DNA from: Mycobacterium sp. E787
GTDB lineage: Bacteria > Actinomycetota > Actinomycetes > Mycobacteriales > Mycobacteriaceae
DNA: 64,000 nt
Reading direction: 5' to 3'
Assembly: GCF_001668725.1 (NCBI RefSeq)
Contig: NZ_LZKL01000050.1
Location: 62,001 to 126,000, forward strand
Made by a program: the position numbers and the translations under genes. Below, one piece after another: positions 26,018 through 38,340 of this stretch. Within the stretch, counting starts at the first letter, position 1, and each line of letters starts with the position of its first letter. The notes under the pieces were generated by a model, which did no database searches, had not been told where the DNA came from, and saw only the letters and a list, made by a program, of their open reading frames with translations.

Positions 26018-27901
26018 ATGGCAACAGCGGTAGGCATCGATCTTGGGACAACAAACTCTGTAATCGCCGCCTGGCAGGGCGGGGAACCGATCGTGATACC
26101 CAATGCCGAAGGGGCGCGCACCACTCCCTCGGTGGTGGCGTTCACCGAAAGCGGCGAGCGCCTGGTCGGGCAACTGGCTCGGCGCCAGTCGATTATGAAC
26201 CCAAAGGGCACCATCTATTCGGCGAAGCGATTCATCGGCCGCCGCTTCGATGAGATATCGGAGGAAGCCAAGGCGGTCAGCTTCGATGTCGTCGAGGGTG
26301 AGGGTGGCGCCGCTCGATTCGACGTGCGCGGCAAGCAGTATGCGCCTGAGGAGATCAGCGCACAGGTGCTGCGCAAACTCGTTGACGATGCCAGCAAGTT
26401 CCTCGGTGAGCGGGTCAAGGAGGCGGTGATTACCGTTCCGGCGTATTTCAACGACGCCCAGCGCAACGCCACCAAGGATGCCGGCCGGATCGCCGGCCTC
26501 GACGTGCTGCGCATCATCAACGAGCCCACGGCCGCGGCACTGGCCTACGGGCTGGACAAGAAGGGGCACGAGACTGTGCTCGTTTTCGACCTCGGCGGCG
26601 GCACGTTCGACGTCAGCCTGCTCGACGTGGGTGATGGGGTGGTCGAGGTCCGCGCCACGGCCGGTGATTCGCATCTGGGTGGCGACGACTTCGACCGTCG
26701 GCTCGTCGACTACCTCGCCGAGGAGTTCCAGCGTGAGAACAACATCGATCTGCGGAAAGATCCGCAGGCGCTGCAGCGGCTGTTCGAGGCGGCCGAGAAG
26801 GCCAAGGTCGAATTGTCGTCGGTGGCGCAGACCCAGGTCAATCTGCCGTTCATCACCGCCGACGCCAGCGGACCGAAGCATTTGACCACCGCGATCATGC
26901 GATCGAAGTTCGAGGACCTGACCGCGGACCTGGTTGAGCGAACGATGGGCCCGGTCAAGCAGGCGATGAGTGACGCCAAGGTGAGCGCGAACGACATCGA
27001 CGAGGTGATCCTGGTGGGCGGTTCCACTCGTATCCCCGCAGTCCAGGCTTTAGTCCGCCGGCTCACCGGCGGCAAGGACCCCAACATGAGCGTGAACCCC
27101 GACGAGGTCGTTGCGCTCGGCGCCGCGATCCAGGCCGGTGTGCTCAAGGGCGAGGTCTCCGACGTCCTGCTGCTCGACGTCACGCCGTTGTCGCTGGGCG
27201 TGGAGACCGCTGGCGGGCTGATGACCAAGATCATCGAGCGCAACACCACCATTCCGGCACGCCGCAGCGAGGTGTTCACTACCGCCGCGGATAACCAGCC
27301 GGCCGTGGATGTGGTTGTCCTACAGGGTGAACGGGAGCTGGCCGGGGACAACCGGGTACTCGGTCGATTCAAGTTGGAGCACATCCGCCCGGCCCCCAGG
27401 GGTGAGCCGCAGATCGAGGTCATCTTCGATATCGACGCCAACGGCATCCTGCACGTCACGGCACGCGATAAGGACACCGGTGCCGAGCAGGGCATCACCA
27501 TCAGCGAGCAGTCGAACCTCGATAAGAGCGAGGTGGAGCGGATGCTCGCCGAGGCCGAGGCCAACCGCCGTGAGGACGAGCAACTGCGCAAGGCCGTCGA
27601 GGCGCGCAACGCGCTCGACTCGGCGGCTTACCAGGTGGAGCGCCGGCTTGCCGAACTGGGCGATTCGGCGGCGCCGCACGATCGCGCACGGGCCGAGATG
27701 CTGGTCGCCGACGCGCGCCAAGCCGTCAAGGAAAATGCACCGATGGACCGGGTGCAGTCGCTGACCTCGGAACTGCAGCAAGTGCTTTATGGGCTGCAAC
27801 CCACGCCGTCCGGTGGCGGCAACGGGCAACCGACAGGCGACGGCCAGGGCTCGCCGGTGCGCGATGACGACGTGGTCGACGCCGAGTTCGATCGGGGATG
27901 A
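26018..27901 (+). CDS. dnaK: Hsp70 chaperone DnaK, island-borne second copy
   Basis: 627 residues. ATPase domain motifs: 'IDLGTTNS' at residues 7-14, '[11 protein letters not shown]' near 170, '[11 protein letters not shown]' near 190 and '[12 protein letters not shown]' near 330. The substrate-binding domain starts at '[10 protein letters not shown]' near 390 and the tail ends '[12 protein letters not shown]'. Between residues 71 and 100 ('[20 protein letters not shown]') it carries the long insert typical of Gram-negative DnaK and lacking in the usual mycobacterial DnaK ('KRHMGSDW' in M. tuberculosis). It is thus not the resident housekeeping copy. First gene of the eight-gene operon; works with GrpE and the CbpA-like DnaJ encoded next. 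Confidence 0.95.
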   Translation: MATAVGIDLGTTNSVIAAWQGGEPIVIPNAEGARTTPSVVAFTESGERLVGQLARRQSIMNPKGTIYSAKRFIGRRFDEISEEAKAVSFDVVEGEGGAARFDVRGKQYAPEEISAQVLRKLVDDASKFLGERVKEAVITVPAYFNDAQRNATKDAGRIAGLDVLRIINEPTAAALAYGLDKKGHETVLVFDLGGGTFDVSLLDVGDGVVEVRATAGDSHLGGDDFDRRLVDYLAEEFQRENNIDLRKDPQALQRLFEAAEKAKVELSSVAQTQVNLPFITADASGPKHLTTAIMRSKFEDLTADLVERTMGPVKQAMSDAKVSANDIDEVILVGGSTRIPAVQALVRRLTGGKDPNMSVNPDEVVALGAAIQAGVLKGEVSDVLLLDVTPLSLGVETAGGLMTKIIERNTTIPARRSEVFTTAADNQPAVDVVVLQGERELAGDNRVLGRFKLEHIRPAPRGEPQIEVIFDIDANGILHVTARDKDTGAEQGITISEQSNLDKSEVERMLAEAEANRREDEQLRKAVEARNALDSAAYQVERRLAELGDSAAPHDRARAEMLVADARQAVKENAPMDRVQSLTSELQQVLYGLQPTPSGGGNGQPTGDGQGSPVRDDDVVDAEFDRG

Positions 27902-27907
27902 GCCGTG

Positions 27908-28432
27908 ATGGTCAGCCCCGTAGAGCGTTCCAAGACCGAAGAGGACGGTGGCCGGGTCGACGAAAGCCCGCCCGAAGCGGTTGCTTCTCAGTCTGATTCA
28001 GACAAGGAGCGCGCCCAACTCGAGGACCGCTGGCGGCGCGCTGTCGCCGATCTGGACAATGTGCGCAAGCGGTATGCCCGCGAACTGGACCGCGAACGAG
28101 CAGCGGAAAGATCCAGGGTGGCCGGCGCGTGGCTGCCCGTCGTGGACAACCTGGAGTTGGCGATCAGTCATGCTGGCGACCGGTCCGACGCGGTCCTCGA
28201 CGGCGTGCGGAGCATTCTCGAGCATGCGCTACAGATCCTGGAGCAGCTCGGCTATCCGCGCGATGCGGAGGCAGGGGTGCCCTTCGACCCCGAGCGTCAT
28301 GAGGTGGTCAGTGTGGTGGACCAGCCGGACAGCGCGCCGGGGACGGTTCTCGAAGTGCTTCGACCGGGCTACGGCGAAGGTTCGAGGCAACTGCGGCCGG
28401 CGGCCGTGGTGGTCAGCCGACGCGGGGAGTGA
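27908..28432 (+). CDS. grpE: Nucleotide exchange factor GrpE, island-borne copy
   Basis: 174 residues from ATG 27908 (a GTG at 27905 directly precedes). A charged N-terminal helix contains 'RWRRAVADLDNVRKRYAREL', followed by 'AWLPVVDNLELAISHAG' and the beta-domain 'PFDPERHEVVSVVDQPDSAP' and 'VLEVLRPGYGEGSRQLRPA'. GrpE releases ADP from DnaK. It is shorter at the N-terminus than M. tuberculosis GrpE (about 235 residues). Six bases after dnaK, in the same operon, so it is the matched exchange factor for this DnaK. Confidence 0.92.
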   Translation: MVSPVERSKTEEDGGRVDESPPEAVASQSDSDKERAQLEDRWRRAVADLDNVRKRYARELDRERAAERSRVAGAWLPVVDNLELAISHAGDRSDAVLDGVRSILEHALQILEQLGYPRDAEAGVPFDPERHEVVSVVDQPDSAPGTVLEVLRPGYGEGSRQLRPAAVVVSRRGE

Positions 28433-32273
<3,841 letters not shown>

Positions 32274-32286
32274 GGGAGGAGGCGCC

Positions 32287-32736
32287 ATGGAAACAGACAT
32301 CGTGACATGCCCGCACTGCGGAAAACGCAACCGCGTACCCGCGGCGGCCGCTGGGAAGCCCCGGTGCGCCAACTGTCGCCAGTGGCTGCCGTGGATCGCC
32401 GCGGCCGGTGACCCGGACTTCGCCGAGGTTGCCGAAAAGTCCTCGGTTCCAGTACTTGTCGACCTGTGGGCGACCTGGTGTGGACCGTGCCGCATGGTGA
32501 GTCCGGCGCTGGAGCAGCTCGCCAGCGAACGCGCCGGACAACTCAAACTGGTCAAGGTCGATGTGGACAAGGCACCGGCGATTTCGCAGCGGTTCACGGT
32601 GCGGGCGGTACCGACACTGCTGCTCCTTGACCACGGGCAAGTACTGGGGCGGCAATCGGGTGCCGCTCCCGTTGCGGCGCTGCGCAATTGGCTTGACCAG
32701 GCACTGTCAACGACAACCAAGGAGGCGCGATCATGA
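32287..32736 (+). CDS. Thioredoxin with N-terminal zinc ribbon (Trx2/TrxC type)
   Basis: 149 residues. Zinc ribbon cysteines Cys8/Cys11 ('CPHC') and Cys27/Cys30 ('CANC') precede a thioredoxin domain with the active site WCGPC at 64-68 and the cis-Pro in 'VRAVPTLLLL'. This architecture matches E. coli Trx2, an oxidative-stress thioredoxin with zinc-linked redox tuning. ATG 32287 follows a strong 'gggaggagg' at 32273-32281. The gene sits 13 bases past clpB and overlaps the UBP gene, tying thiol repair to the chaperone set. Confidence 0.93.
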   Translation: METDIVTCPHCGKRNRVPAAAAGKPRCANCRQWLPWIAAAGDPDFAEVAEKSSVPVLVDLWATWCGPCRMVSPALEQLASERAGQLKLVKVDVDKAPAISQRFTVRAVPTLLLLDHGQVLGRQSGAAPVAALRNWLDQALSTTTKEARS

Positions 32737-32999
32737 CGTCGACATTCATCGACCCCGACTTGGCGGCTATTCGCCGGGTCACTCCGAGAACTCCCGATGG
32801 CTGCGAGGAATGTTTGCGTCTGCATACCCCGTGGCTCCATCTTCGGTTGTGTCTGAGTTGCGGGCACGTCGGGTGTTGCGATTCGTCTCCGATGCGCCAC
32901 GCCCGTAAACACGCCCGCACGGTTGGCCATCCCATTGTGCAATCGTTCGAGCCCGGTGAGTCGTGGCGTTGGTGTTATGTTCACGAAATCTACGTCTGA
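32733..32999 (+). CDS. UBP-type zinc-finger protein
   Basis: 88 residues made of a single UBP (BUZ-like) zinc finger. Ligands are Cys24/Cys27 ('GCEECLRL'), Cys40/Cys43 ('LCLSCGHVGCCD', with Cys48), and histidines in 'MRHARKHARTVGHPIVQSF' at 56-66. The domain is known from eukaryotic deubiquitinases, where it binds the free ubiquitin C-terminus; bacterial stand-alone versions have no proven partner. ATG overlaps the thioredoxin stop (ATGA) and the next gene follows after eight bases, so it is expressed at a fixed ratio with both redox partners. Confidence 0.9.
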   Translation: MTSTFIDPDLAAIRRVTPRTPDGCEECLRLHTPWLHLRLCLSCGHVGCCDSSPMRHARKHARTVGHPIVQSFEPGESWRWCYVHEIYV

Positions 33000-33007
33000 G
33001 GTGGCTG

Positions 33008-34705
33008 ATGTCTGACGTAACGTCCGTGGAATCGTCGGTCCCGGCATCCCAGGAGTGGGAGGAGACCCCGGACCTGTTCGGTGCATACCCACGGTTGACC
33101 GAGGACCAGATCGCGACACTGCTTCCCGGCGGCAGCAGGCGGCGGGTCGGGGTTGACGAGGTCCTGGTTCGCGAGGGGATGCGATCCGACGAGTTGTTTG
33201 TGGTGTTGTCGGGCAAAGTCGCAATCGTGACCGACGACGATTCGGGTGAGCGGCGGCTGCTGCGCGTGCACGGAGCCGGTCGATTCCTGGGGGAGCTCGG
33301 TGATCTGGAAGGCCAGCCAGCGTTCTACACCGCGATCGTTGTGGTCGATGGCGAGGTGTTGGCGGTTCCCACCAGTCGCGTGCGTGCCCTGGTCGCCCAC
33401 GACCAAGTTCTGAGCGACCTGATTTTGCGTGCATATCTCGTGCGTCGTTCCCTGTTGATAGGGCAGCGCGTCGGGTTCCGGATTATCGGGTCGTGTTTCT
33501 CGCCCGACACCGCCCGTTTACGAGAGTTTGCCGCCCGCAACCGATTACCGCACCGATGGCTGGATCTGGAACGTGACCCCAACGCTGAACGGCTGCTGCA
33601 CCGTTTCGGCATTCCGCCCGAGGACACGCCGGTGGTGATCTGGGGCACCAGGGTGCTGCGCAATCCCAGCAATGTCGAGCTGGCCCGGGTGGTGGGCCTC
33701 ACCGTGCCCGACGTCATCACCGACGAACGCGACGTGATAGTAATCGGCGCCGGTCCGGCCGGTCTCGGTGCCGCCGTGTACGGCGCTTCAGACGGGTTGC
33801 GGACTTCGGCGATAGAGCGGATCGCCGTCGGCGGCCAGGCCGGGACGTCGTCGCGCATTGAGAACTATCTGGGCTTCCCGGCCGGAATATCCGGGTCTGA
33901 CCTCGCTGAACGTGCATTTTTGCAGGCCGATAAGTTCGGCGCGCGAATTTCGGTGTCCGCAGAGGCCACCGGTCTGGAATCTGACGGCGGACAGCTCCAG
34001 ATCAGGTTCGCCGACGAGACCGTGGCCGTCGGCCGCTCCGCGGTGCTGGCGACCGGAGCACGTTACCGCCGCCTGGCCGCCTCGGGGATCGATGCATTCC
34101 ATGGCAACGGCGTGTATTACGCCGCAACCTATCAGGAAGCGCTGCTGTGCGGTGACGGCCCAGTCGTCATCGTCGGGGCCGGTAACTCCGCCGGGCAGGC
34201 GACCGTGTTCCTGGCGACTCAGGTGTCGCGGGTATATCTGCTGGTGCGGGGAGACTCCCTCGACAAAAGCATGTCGCGCTACCTCGTCGACCAGATCGTT
34301 CAGCAGCCGCGGGTGACGGTCCGTCTCAACACCGAAGTCGGCGAAGTCCACGGCGACGAAGCATTGAATTGCGTTGTGGCCGAGAATAATCAGACCGGTG
34401 AGCGCGAGTCTATCAGGGCGCGCGCACTTTTCGTGTTCATCGGGGCGGACCCGAACACCGAGTGGTTGGCCGGCACGGTCGCGCTCGACCGCCACGGTTT
34501 CATCGAGACCGGGCAGGCCGCAGCGAATCACATGGCCGGCGCAGACGGGCTCGCGACGGCCCGCCGCCCGGTCTTCTTGGAAACCAGCGTGCCGGGTGTC
34601 TTCGCCGCCGGAGACGTACGCAGCGGGTCGGTGAAGCGAGTGGCATCCGCGGTCGGCGAGGGAGCTATGGCAATCCGCCAAATCCACGAGTACTTCGGGA
34701 TCTGA
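33008..34705 (+). CDS. Cyclic-nucleotide-binding/TrxR-like fusion flavoprotein without CxxC
   Basis: 565 residues in three parts. Residues 20-140 are a cNMP-binding barrel ('EGMRSDELFVVLSGKVAIVT', 'GRFLGELGDLEGQPAFYTA'), 150-230 a thioredoxin-like segment ('IIGSCFSPDTARLREFAARN'), and 240-565 a TrxR-like FAD/NADPH module ('IGAGPAGLGAAVYGASDG', 'VIVGAGNSAGQATVFLA', 'GVFAAGDVRSG'). The redox CxxC of thioredoxin reductases is missing: the segment near residue 368 reads 'GVYYAATYQEALLC'. It likely transfers NADPH electrons to another acceptor. ATG 33008 is preceded by 'gaggtgg'. Last of the overlapping operon. Confidence 0.9.
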   Translation: MSDVTSVESSVPASQEWEETPDLFGAYPRLTEDQIATLLPGGSRRRVGVDEVLVREGMRSDELFVVLSGKVAIVTDDDSGERRLLRVHGAGRFLGELGDLEGQPAFYTAIVVVDGEVLAVPTSRVRALVAHDQVLSDLILRAYLVRRSLLIGQRVGFRIIGSCFSPDTARLREFAARNRLPHRWLDLERDPNAERLLHRFGIPPEDTPVVIWGTRVLRNPSNVELARVVGLTVPDVITDERDVIVIGAGPAGLGAAVYGASDGLRTSAIERIAVGGQAGTSSRIENYLGFPAGISGSDLAERAFLQADKFGARISVSAEATGLESDGGQLQIRFADETVAVGRSAVLATGARYRRLAASGIDAFHGNGVYYAATYQEALLCGDGPVVIVGAGNSAGQATVFLATQVSRVYLLVRGDSLDKSMSRYLVDQIVQQPRVTVRLNTEVGEVHGDEALNCVVAENNQTGERESIRARALFVFIGADPNTEWLAGTVALDRHGFIETGQAAANHMAGADGLATARRPVFLETSVPGVFAAGDVRSGSVKRVASAVGEGAMAIRQIHEYFGI

Positions 34706-34862
34706 TCGGCTGTCGCCCCGGGGTGACCGGCCACCAGCCAACCGGGATGACGGGCCGAGGGCAGCCAATCGGGTCAGACGCGCAGACTCTCAATGTCGTG
34801 CCGGACTCAGTACGGTCACCAGGGACGTTTGGCCGTGTGGGGTACGGGTATGCCGGGGACCA

Positions 34863-35897
34863 ATGCCAGGCGCCCCGTCATCGATCTTGCTAGTCGCCGA
34901 TCCCGGTGTTCCGGAGGCGATCGCCGAACGCCTTTCGGATTCGCTCCCGAGTGCGCTGACGGGCTGTGCTGCCGCAGATGGCAAGTGGGACGTGTCCGTG
35001 CGACGCGACTTCTATCCGGTCGACGAGCATACCGAGGTCTTAGAGGTGATACGCATCATTGACCCGGCTGGCGCGCCCGAGGACATCGTTATCTACCTGA
35101 CCGATCTACCGCGACGCGTCGGGACGACGCCGGTGATTGTTGATATCAGCTTGAACGACCGGTTCGGACTGATTTCTATCCCTGCAGTGGGCGGTGTGTT
35201 CATCGATCGCCGGGTGAGGAACCTGGCACAAACAGTCGTGACCGAGCTGACGTGCCAGTCGGGGAGGCAACACGGATCCATGAAGCGGCTGACGCGGACC
35301 CAGGTCGACGGTGTTGTCCGATACGTCGCGCCGACCGCCCTGTCACGTCTGCACCTTCTGATGGGAATGGTTTACGCCAACCGTCCGTGGCGATTGGCTG
35401 CTGGTTTGTCCAAGGTGCTGATGGCGGCGTTCGCCACCGGGGCTGTGAGCCTGGCATATCCGACAATGTGGCAGTTGTCCGACACGATGGGCCCGTGGCG
35501 GTTGAGCGTGGCGACAATCCTGGCGAGCGCAGCGATGATCGGGTGGCTCATCCTCCACCACAAATTATGGGAACGGCCGCCGTCGGCCGGCGGACGTGAA
35601 CGCGCGGTGTTGTACAACACAGCGACTGTCATCACCCTGACCATCGGCGTCGCCATTCTCCACATCGGGCTGTTCATCCTGCTGCTGGTGACCGCCTGGT
35701 GGACGCTTCCGCCACATATGGTCGCCCGCGAGATCGGACACCCCGTCGGTCTCTCATCCTTATTGCTGATGGCCTGGCTGGTGGCAGCGGTAGCAACATT
35801 GGGCGGTGCCCTGGGATCGGGGATGGAGGACGATGAGGCCGTCAAGGCCGCGGCATATGGGGTTCGGCAACGTCAGCGATTCGACAAATCGAACTGA
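34863..35897 (+). CDS. Membrane protein of unknown function
   Basis: 344 residues. The first 140 are soluble with an alpha/beta look ('SILLVADPGVPEAIAERLSD', 'VIVDISLNDRFGLISIPA'); then four to five membrane helices follow between about 170 and 325 ('VLMAAFATGAVSLAY', 'LSVATILASAAMIGWLIL', 'VITLTIGVAILHIGLFILLL', 'SLLLMAWLVAAVATLGG'). I recognise no family. It starts 157 bases after the TrxR-like gene on the same strand, so it may have its own promoter but belongs to the island. Confidence 0.75.
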   Translation: MPGAPSSILLVADPGVPEAIAERLSDSLPSALTGCAAADGKWDVSVRRDFYPVDEHTEVLEVIRIIDPAGAPEDIVIYLTDLPRRVGTTPVIVDISLNDRFGLISIPAVGGVFIDRRVRNLAQTVVTELTCQSGRQHGSMKRLTRTQVDGVVRYVAPTALSRLHLLMGMVYANRPWRLAAGLSKVLMAAFATGAVSLAYPTMWQLSDTMGPWRLSVATILASAAMIGWLILHHKLWERPPSAGGRERAVLYNTATVITLTIGVAILHIGLFILLLVTAWWTLPPHMVAREIGHPVGLSSLLLMAWLVAAVATLGGALGSGMEDDEAVKAAAYGVRQRQRFDKSN

Positions 35898-35924
35898 TGC
35901 ACGTCCCAGGGCAGTGCGGGGTCT

Positions 35925-36310
35925 CCGCCCGCCACCCCCACCGCCCTGGTCGCCGACGCCGACCACGCCAACCGTGGTGTCATGGGCCTCGAGTGGCTGG
36001 ACCCCTTACCAACCGGGCTGGCGCGATTCCGGTTGCAAGACATGCGCTACCGGTGGCGCAAACGCACATTCTTGCCGGCGAACTGGAAGACCGTCATCGA
36101 CGCTTTCATCGAGGGGCTACCACGCGCCCGGCACCCATCCGCAGACCATGCGATCGGCGGAAGGTCCACGGCCGTCCGCCGAGCCCGCACCGCCACAGGA
36201 GTACGTCTACGCTCCCTACACCCCAACCATCACGTACGAGAACCACTCCCGGTTCGTCTACACGCAGCGTCCCGAGTACGCCGGCCGCGCAAGGGCCGCG
36301 GCCCGATCGT
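35925..36310 (+). pseudogene. Frameshifted fragment of a Rieske oxygenase alpha subunit
   Basis: Frame 3 reads 'YRWRKRTFLPANWKTVIDAF' followed by 'IEG', and the next frame continues 'YHAPGTHPQT', together the core 'FxEPYHVPGTHPQ' region of ring-hydroxylating oxygenases, whose His ligands bind the catalytic iron. The change of frame falls in the run of Gs near 36115-36118 (gaggggct), as if one G were added. Later residues ('VYAPYTPTITYENHSRFVYT') remain in the second frame. Start and end of the gene are absent. Remnant at the right end of the island; coordinates approximate. Confidence 0.65.
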
Positions 36311-36488
36311 CGCCTTGCGCCCAAGTGAGCTTCCGCTAACGCCCTTCACGAAACGGCGGGACCAGACCCATCGTCCGCCGGTCATCCGCCGCGAGCTACC
36401 AACAAATTGCGGGGATTTTCGCCCGTTCGGACGCCATCTCGAGCCCACCAAGATCACAGAAACGCGTACCTGACCTGCACCGTCTCAA
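36311..36488. other. Right end of island, similar to sequence before the left att
   Basis: Non-coding. About 130 bases resemble 22600-22727 outside the left boundary, so att and its flank are both duplicated. Confidence 0.6.
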
Positions 36489-36533
36489 GTGGTCCCGGCT
36501 GGGATCGAACCAGCGACCTTCCGCGTGTGAAGC
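36489..36533 (-). repeat. Island attachment site, right copy (inside tRNA-Val)
   Basis: 45 bases identical to 22728-22772, covering the 3' half of the intact tRNA-Val(CAC). Confidence 0.9.
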
Positions 36534-36561
36534 GGACGCTCTTCCACTGAGCCACGGGACC
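36490..36561 (-). tRNA. tRNA-Val(CAC)
   Basis: On the minus strand the acceptor arms ggtcccg/cgggacc pair, the D arm has 'gctcagtgg', the anticodon stem tccgc/gcgga encloses the loop ttcacac giving anticodon CAC, and the T loop is 'ggttcgatccc'. CCA is not encoded. It is the integration target of the chaperone island; the island restores the 3' end. Confidence 0.95.
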
Positions 36562-36737
36562 GGGCGCCGGAAGGCAACGACGTCGAAGGGTAGCACGACG
36601 CGGACATCGCCGATCGCGCCACGTGCGTCGTCGGGCGCGCTAGCCTAGAGCGGCAACGTAACCAAGAGATTTGTGCAGGCCCGCTCGGGTGGACTATCGT
36701 CGTCCTTCGCAACGGGCGACGATCTCGCCCGTTGCGC

Positions 36738-36810
36738 GCGGACGTAGCGCAGTTGGTAGCGCATCACCTTGCCAAGGTGAGGGTCGCGGGTTCGAATCCC
36801 GTCGTCCGCT
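36738..36810 (+). tRNA. tRNA-Gly(GCC)
   Basis: Acceptor gcggacg/cgtccgc, D arm 'gcgcagttggtagcgc', anticodon loop 'cttgccaa' giving GCC, T arm 'cgggttcgaatcccg', discriminator T. 73 bases, CCA not encoded. Confidence 0.95.
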
Positions 36811-36839
36811 CGAGGGTGCAAGTGGCATCAATCCCCAGC

Positions 36840-36910
36840 GGTGGAGTGGCCGAGTGGTGAGGCAACGGCCTGCAAAGCCGTGCACACGGGTTCGATTCCC
36901 GTCTCCACCT
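36840..36910 (+). tRNA. tRNA-Cys(GCA)
   Basis: Acceptor ggtggag/ctccacc, anticodon loop 'cctgcaaa' giving GCA, T arm 'cgggttcgattcccg', discriminator T. 71 bases, 29 bases after tRNA-Gly. Confidence 0.95.
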
Positions 36911-36926
36911 CCAGATTTGACCCCCG

Positions 36927-37001
36927 GCGCGATTAGCTCAGCGGGAGAGCGCTTCCCTGACACGGAAGAGGTCACTGGTTCAATCCCAGTATCGCGCACC
37001 A
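36927..37001 (+). tRNA. tRNA-Val(GAC)
   Basis: Acceptor gcgcgat/atcgcgc, anticodon stem cttcc/ggaag around 'ctgacac' giving GAC, T arm 'ctggttcaatcccag', discriminator A and an encoded CCA. Its last 23 bases are the left attachment site of the phiRv2-like element, which regenerates the tRNA end. Confidence 0.95.
36979..37001 (+). repeat. attL of the phiRv2-like element
   Basis: The 23 bases at the 3' end of tRNA-Val(GAC) recur exactly at 45711-45733. Confidence 0.92.
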
Positions 37002-37050
37002 GAGTTTATGCAGCTCAGAGAACGTTTTCACACCGATTGATTTGGGCTCT

Positions 37051-37067
37051 GCCAAAAACGTGCCAAA
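37051..37067. repeat. Possible integrase arm-type site, left end
   Basis: gccaaaaacgtgccaaa, 50 bases inside attL, matches 45600-45616 at 16 of 17 bases in the same orientation. Short direct repeats near both att sites are typical of arm-type integrase or excisionase sites. Confidence 0.55.
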
Positions 37068-37112
37068 CCGTCATCGGACGGCGTTTGCTGAGTCCCGGAC
37101 TTGCGTTCACCA

Positions 37113-37727
37113 CTAGTCCAGCGCCCTTTCCGGCTCCCCGTTGCCGCGCTTCCTCCACCTGGCTTGGCGAGGGTCCGTGAACATGAACTCGACGTGCTCC
37201 GTGCTCGGCGTGTGCGGGTCGCCGCCGAGGATGCCTAAAGGCTCCGTGGATTGGTCGGCCGCCAGTACGGCCATGTCGCTTGGCGCGATCCGGCCCGAGG
37301 CAGAGTTTTGAAACACCCGTACATCACTGCCGGTCGCATACTCCTCGATGTGCAGCGCGAACACGGGCTCGGTGCTGCGGTTGTGAATCACGACATTCCG
37401 CCGTCCCGGCTCGGGCGGGTCCATTCCGCTATATGAGCGGTTAATGAATGGTTCATGCTCAGCGACGATCAAGCGGGCCTGGCCCGCTTCCCTGTCCCGG
37501 CGCTCACGCTCTCCACGTCTCCACTCTCGTGCGGCGAACCACAGCACGCCGAAGGTCGCGAAACTGCCTAGCGCGGCCAGATACTCCGGGAGACTGCCGA
37601 ACGCCGGTCGCCAGTTCTCGCTGTACAGCATCACGGCCTGGACCCCGACCACTACGAGGAGCACCAGGGCGAGGGCCGCGAACGCTAGGGCGAGCCAGCA
37701 GATATGGCGCTTAATCCATTCCTTCAC
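37113..37727 (-). CDS. Membrane protein of the prophage-like element, unknown function
   Basis: 204 residues with two membrane helices near the N-terminus ('ICWLALAFAALALVLLVVVG' and 'YLAALGSFATFGVLWFAA') and a soluble C-terminal domain with beta-rich segments ('RNVVIHNRSTEPVFALHIEE'). No family recognised. Located just inside attL and outside the capsid operon, where lysogenic conversion or exclusion genes often lie; that role is inference. Confidence 0.75.
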   Translation of the reverse strand: MKEWIKRHICWLALAFAALALVLLVVVGVQAVMLYSENWRPAFGSLPEYLAALGSFATFGVLWFAAREWRRGERERRDREAGQARLIVAEHEPFINRSYSGMDPPEPGRRNVVIHNRSTEPVFALHIEEYATGSDVRVFQNSASGRIAPSDMAVLAADQSTEPLGILGGDPHTPSTEHVEFMFTDPRQARWRKRGNGEPERALD

Positions 37728-37869
37728 GCCGCGAAGCGTAGTGCCGGCGGAGCATCAAGAGATACTTAGGTGATGTCACGCTCCCGTCACGGTTACCGTC
37801 ACCGCAGTCGGTCGTTTCGTGGGCGTTCAGCACCCGCGGTGACGGTTAACGTGACGGGTCGGTGACGGT

Positions 37870-38340
37870 TTATGACGCGCCGTGCCACGGTTTCTTGAGC
37901 TGTTGGGCGGCCAGCTCGGCCACTTCGCGGCGCAACGCGGCCACATACTCGCCGCCCAGCGGTTGATACCGGCGCCGCATCGACGCCAGCTCGGTCGCCA
38001 GCTCCCGCGTCAACCGCTTGCGCGCCGCGTCGTCCAAAATCAGCGGCACGTCGAAGTCGTGGGCGGCGTCCCGCTCGTCCTGGCGGCACCGCTCCCGGTA
38101 GGCGCGCTGGCGGCACCGCGCCGAGCAATACAGGGTGCCGCGGCGCCGCCCAGGACCGACCCAACGACGACACACCACGCAATGAAAGCGGGGAGCGGCC
38201 CCGGTCACTTGCGCTCGAATCGTCCGAATCGACTCCCCCCGCTCATGCCGCCGGATCACCTCACGCCGCATCCGATGCATGTCTTCACGGCTCAACCGGC
38301 GCCGCGCCGTCGGATCACCACTATCCTTACCGAAACTCAT
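37870..38340 (-). CDS. Small zinc-ribbon protein of the prophage-like element
   Basis: 156 residues from ATG 38340 (an in-frame ATG 24 bases upstream is possible). The middle holds 'HCVVCRRWVGP' and 'TLYCSARCRQRAYRERCR', a Cys-pair zinc motif common in actinobacterial mobile-element proteins, preceded by a basic helix 'MHRMRREVIRRHERGESIRT' resembling an HTH. It ends in a charged helical tail. Possibly DNA-binding; no further assignment. Confidence 0.75.
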   Translation of the reverse strand: MSFGKDSGDPTARRRLSREDMHRMRREVIRRHERGESIRTIRAQVTGAAPRFHCVVCRRWVGPGRRRGTLYCSARCRQRAYRERCRQDERDAAHDFDVPLILDDAARKRLTRELATELASMRRRYQPLGGEYVAALRREVAELAAQQLKKPWHGAS

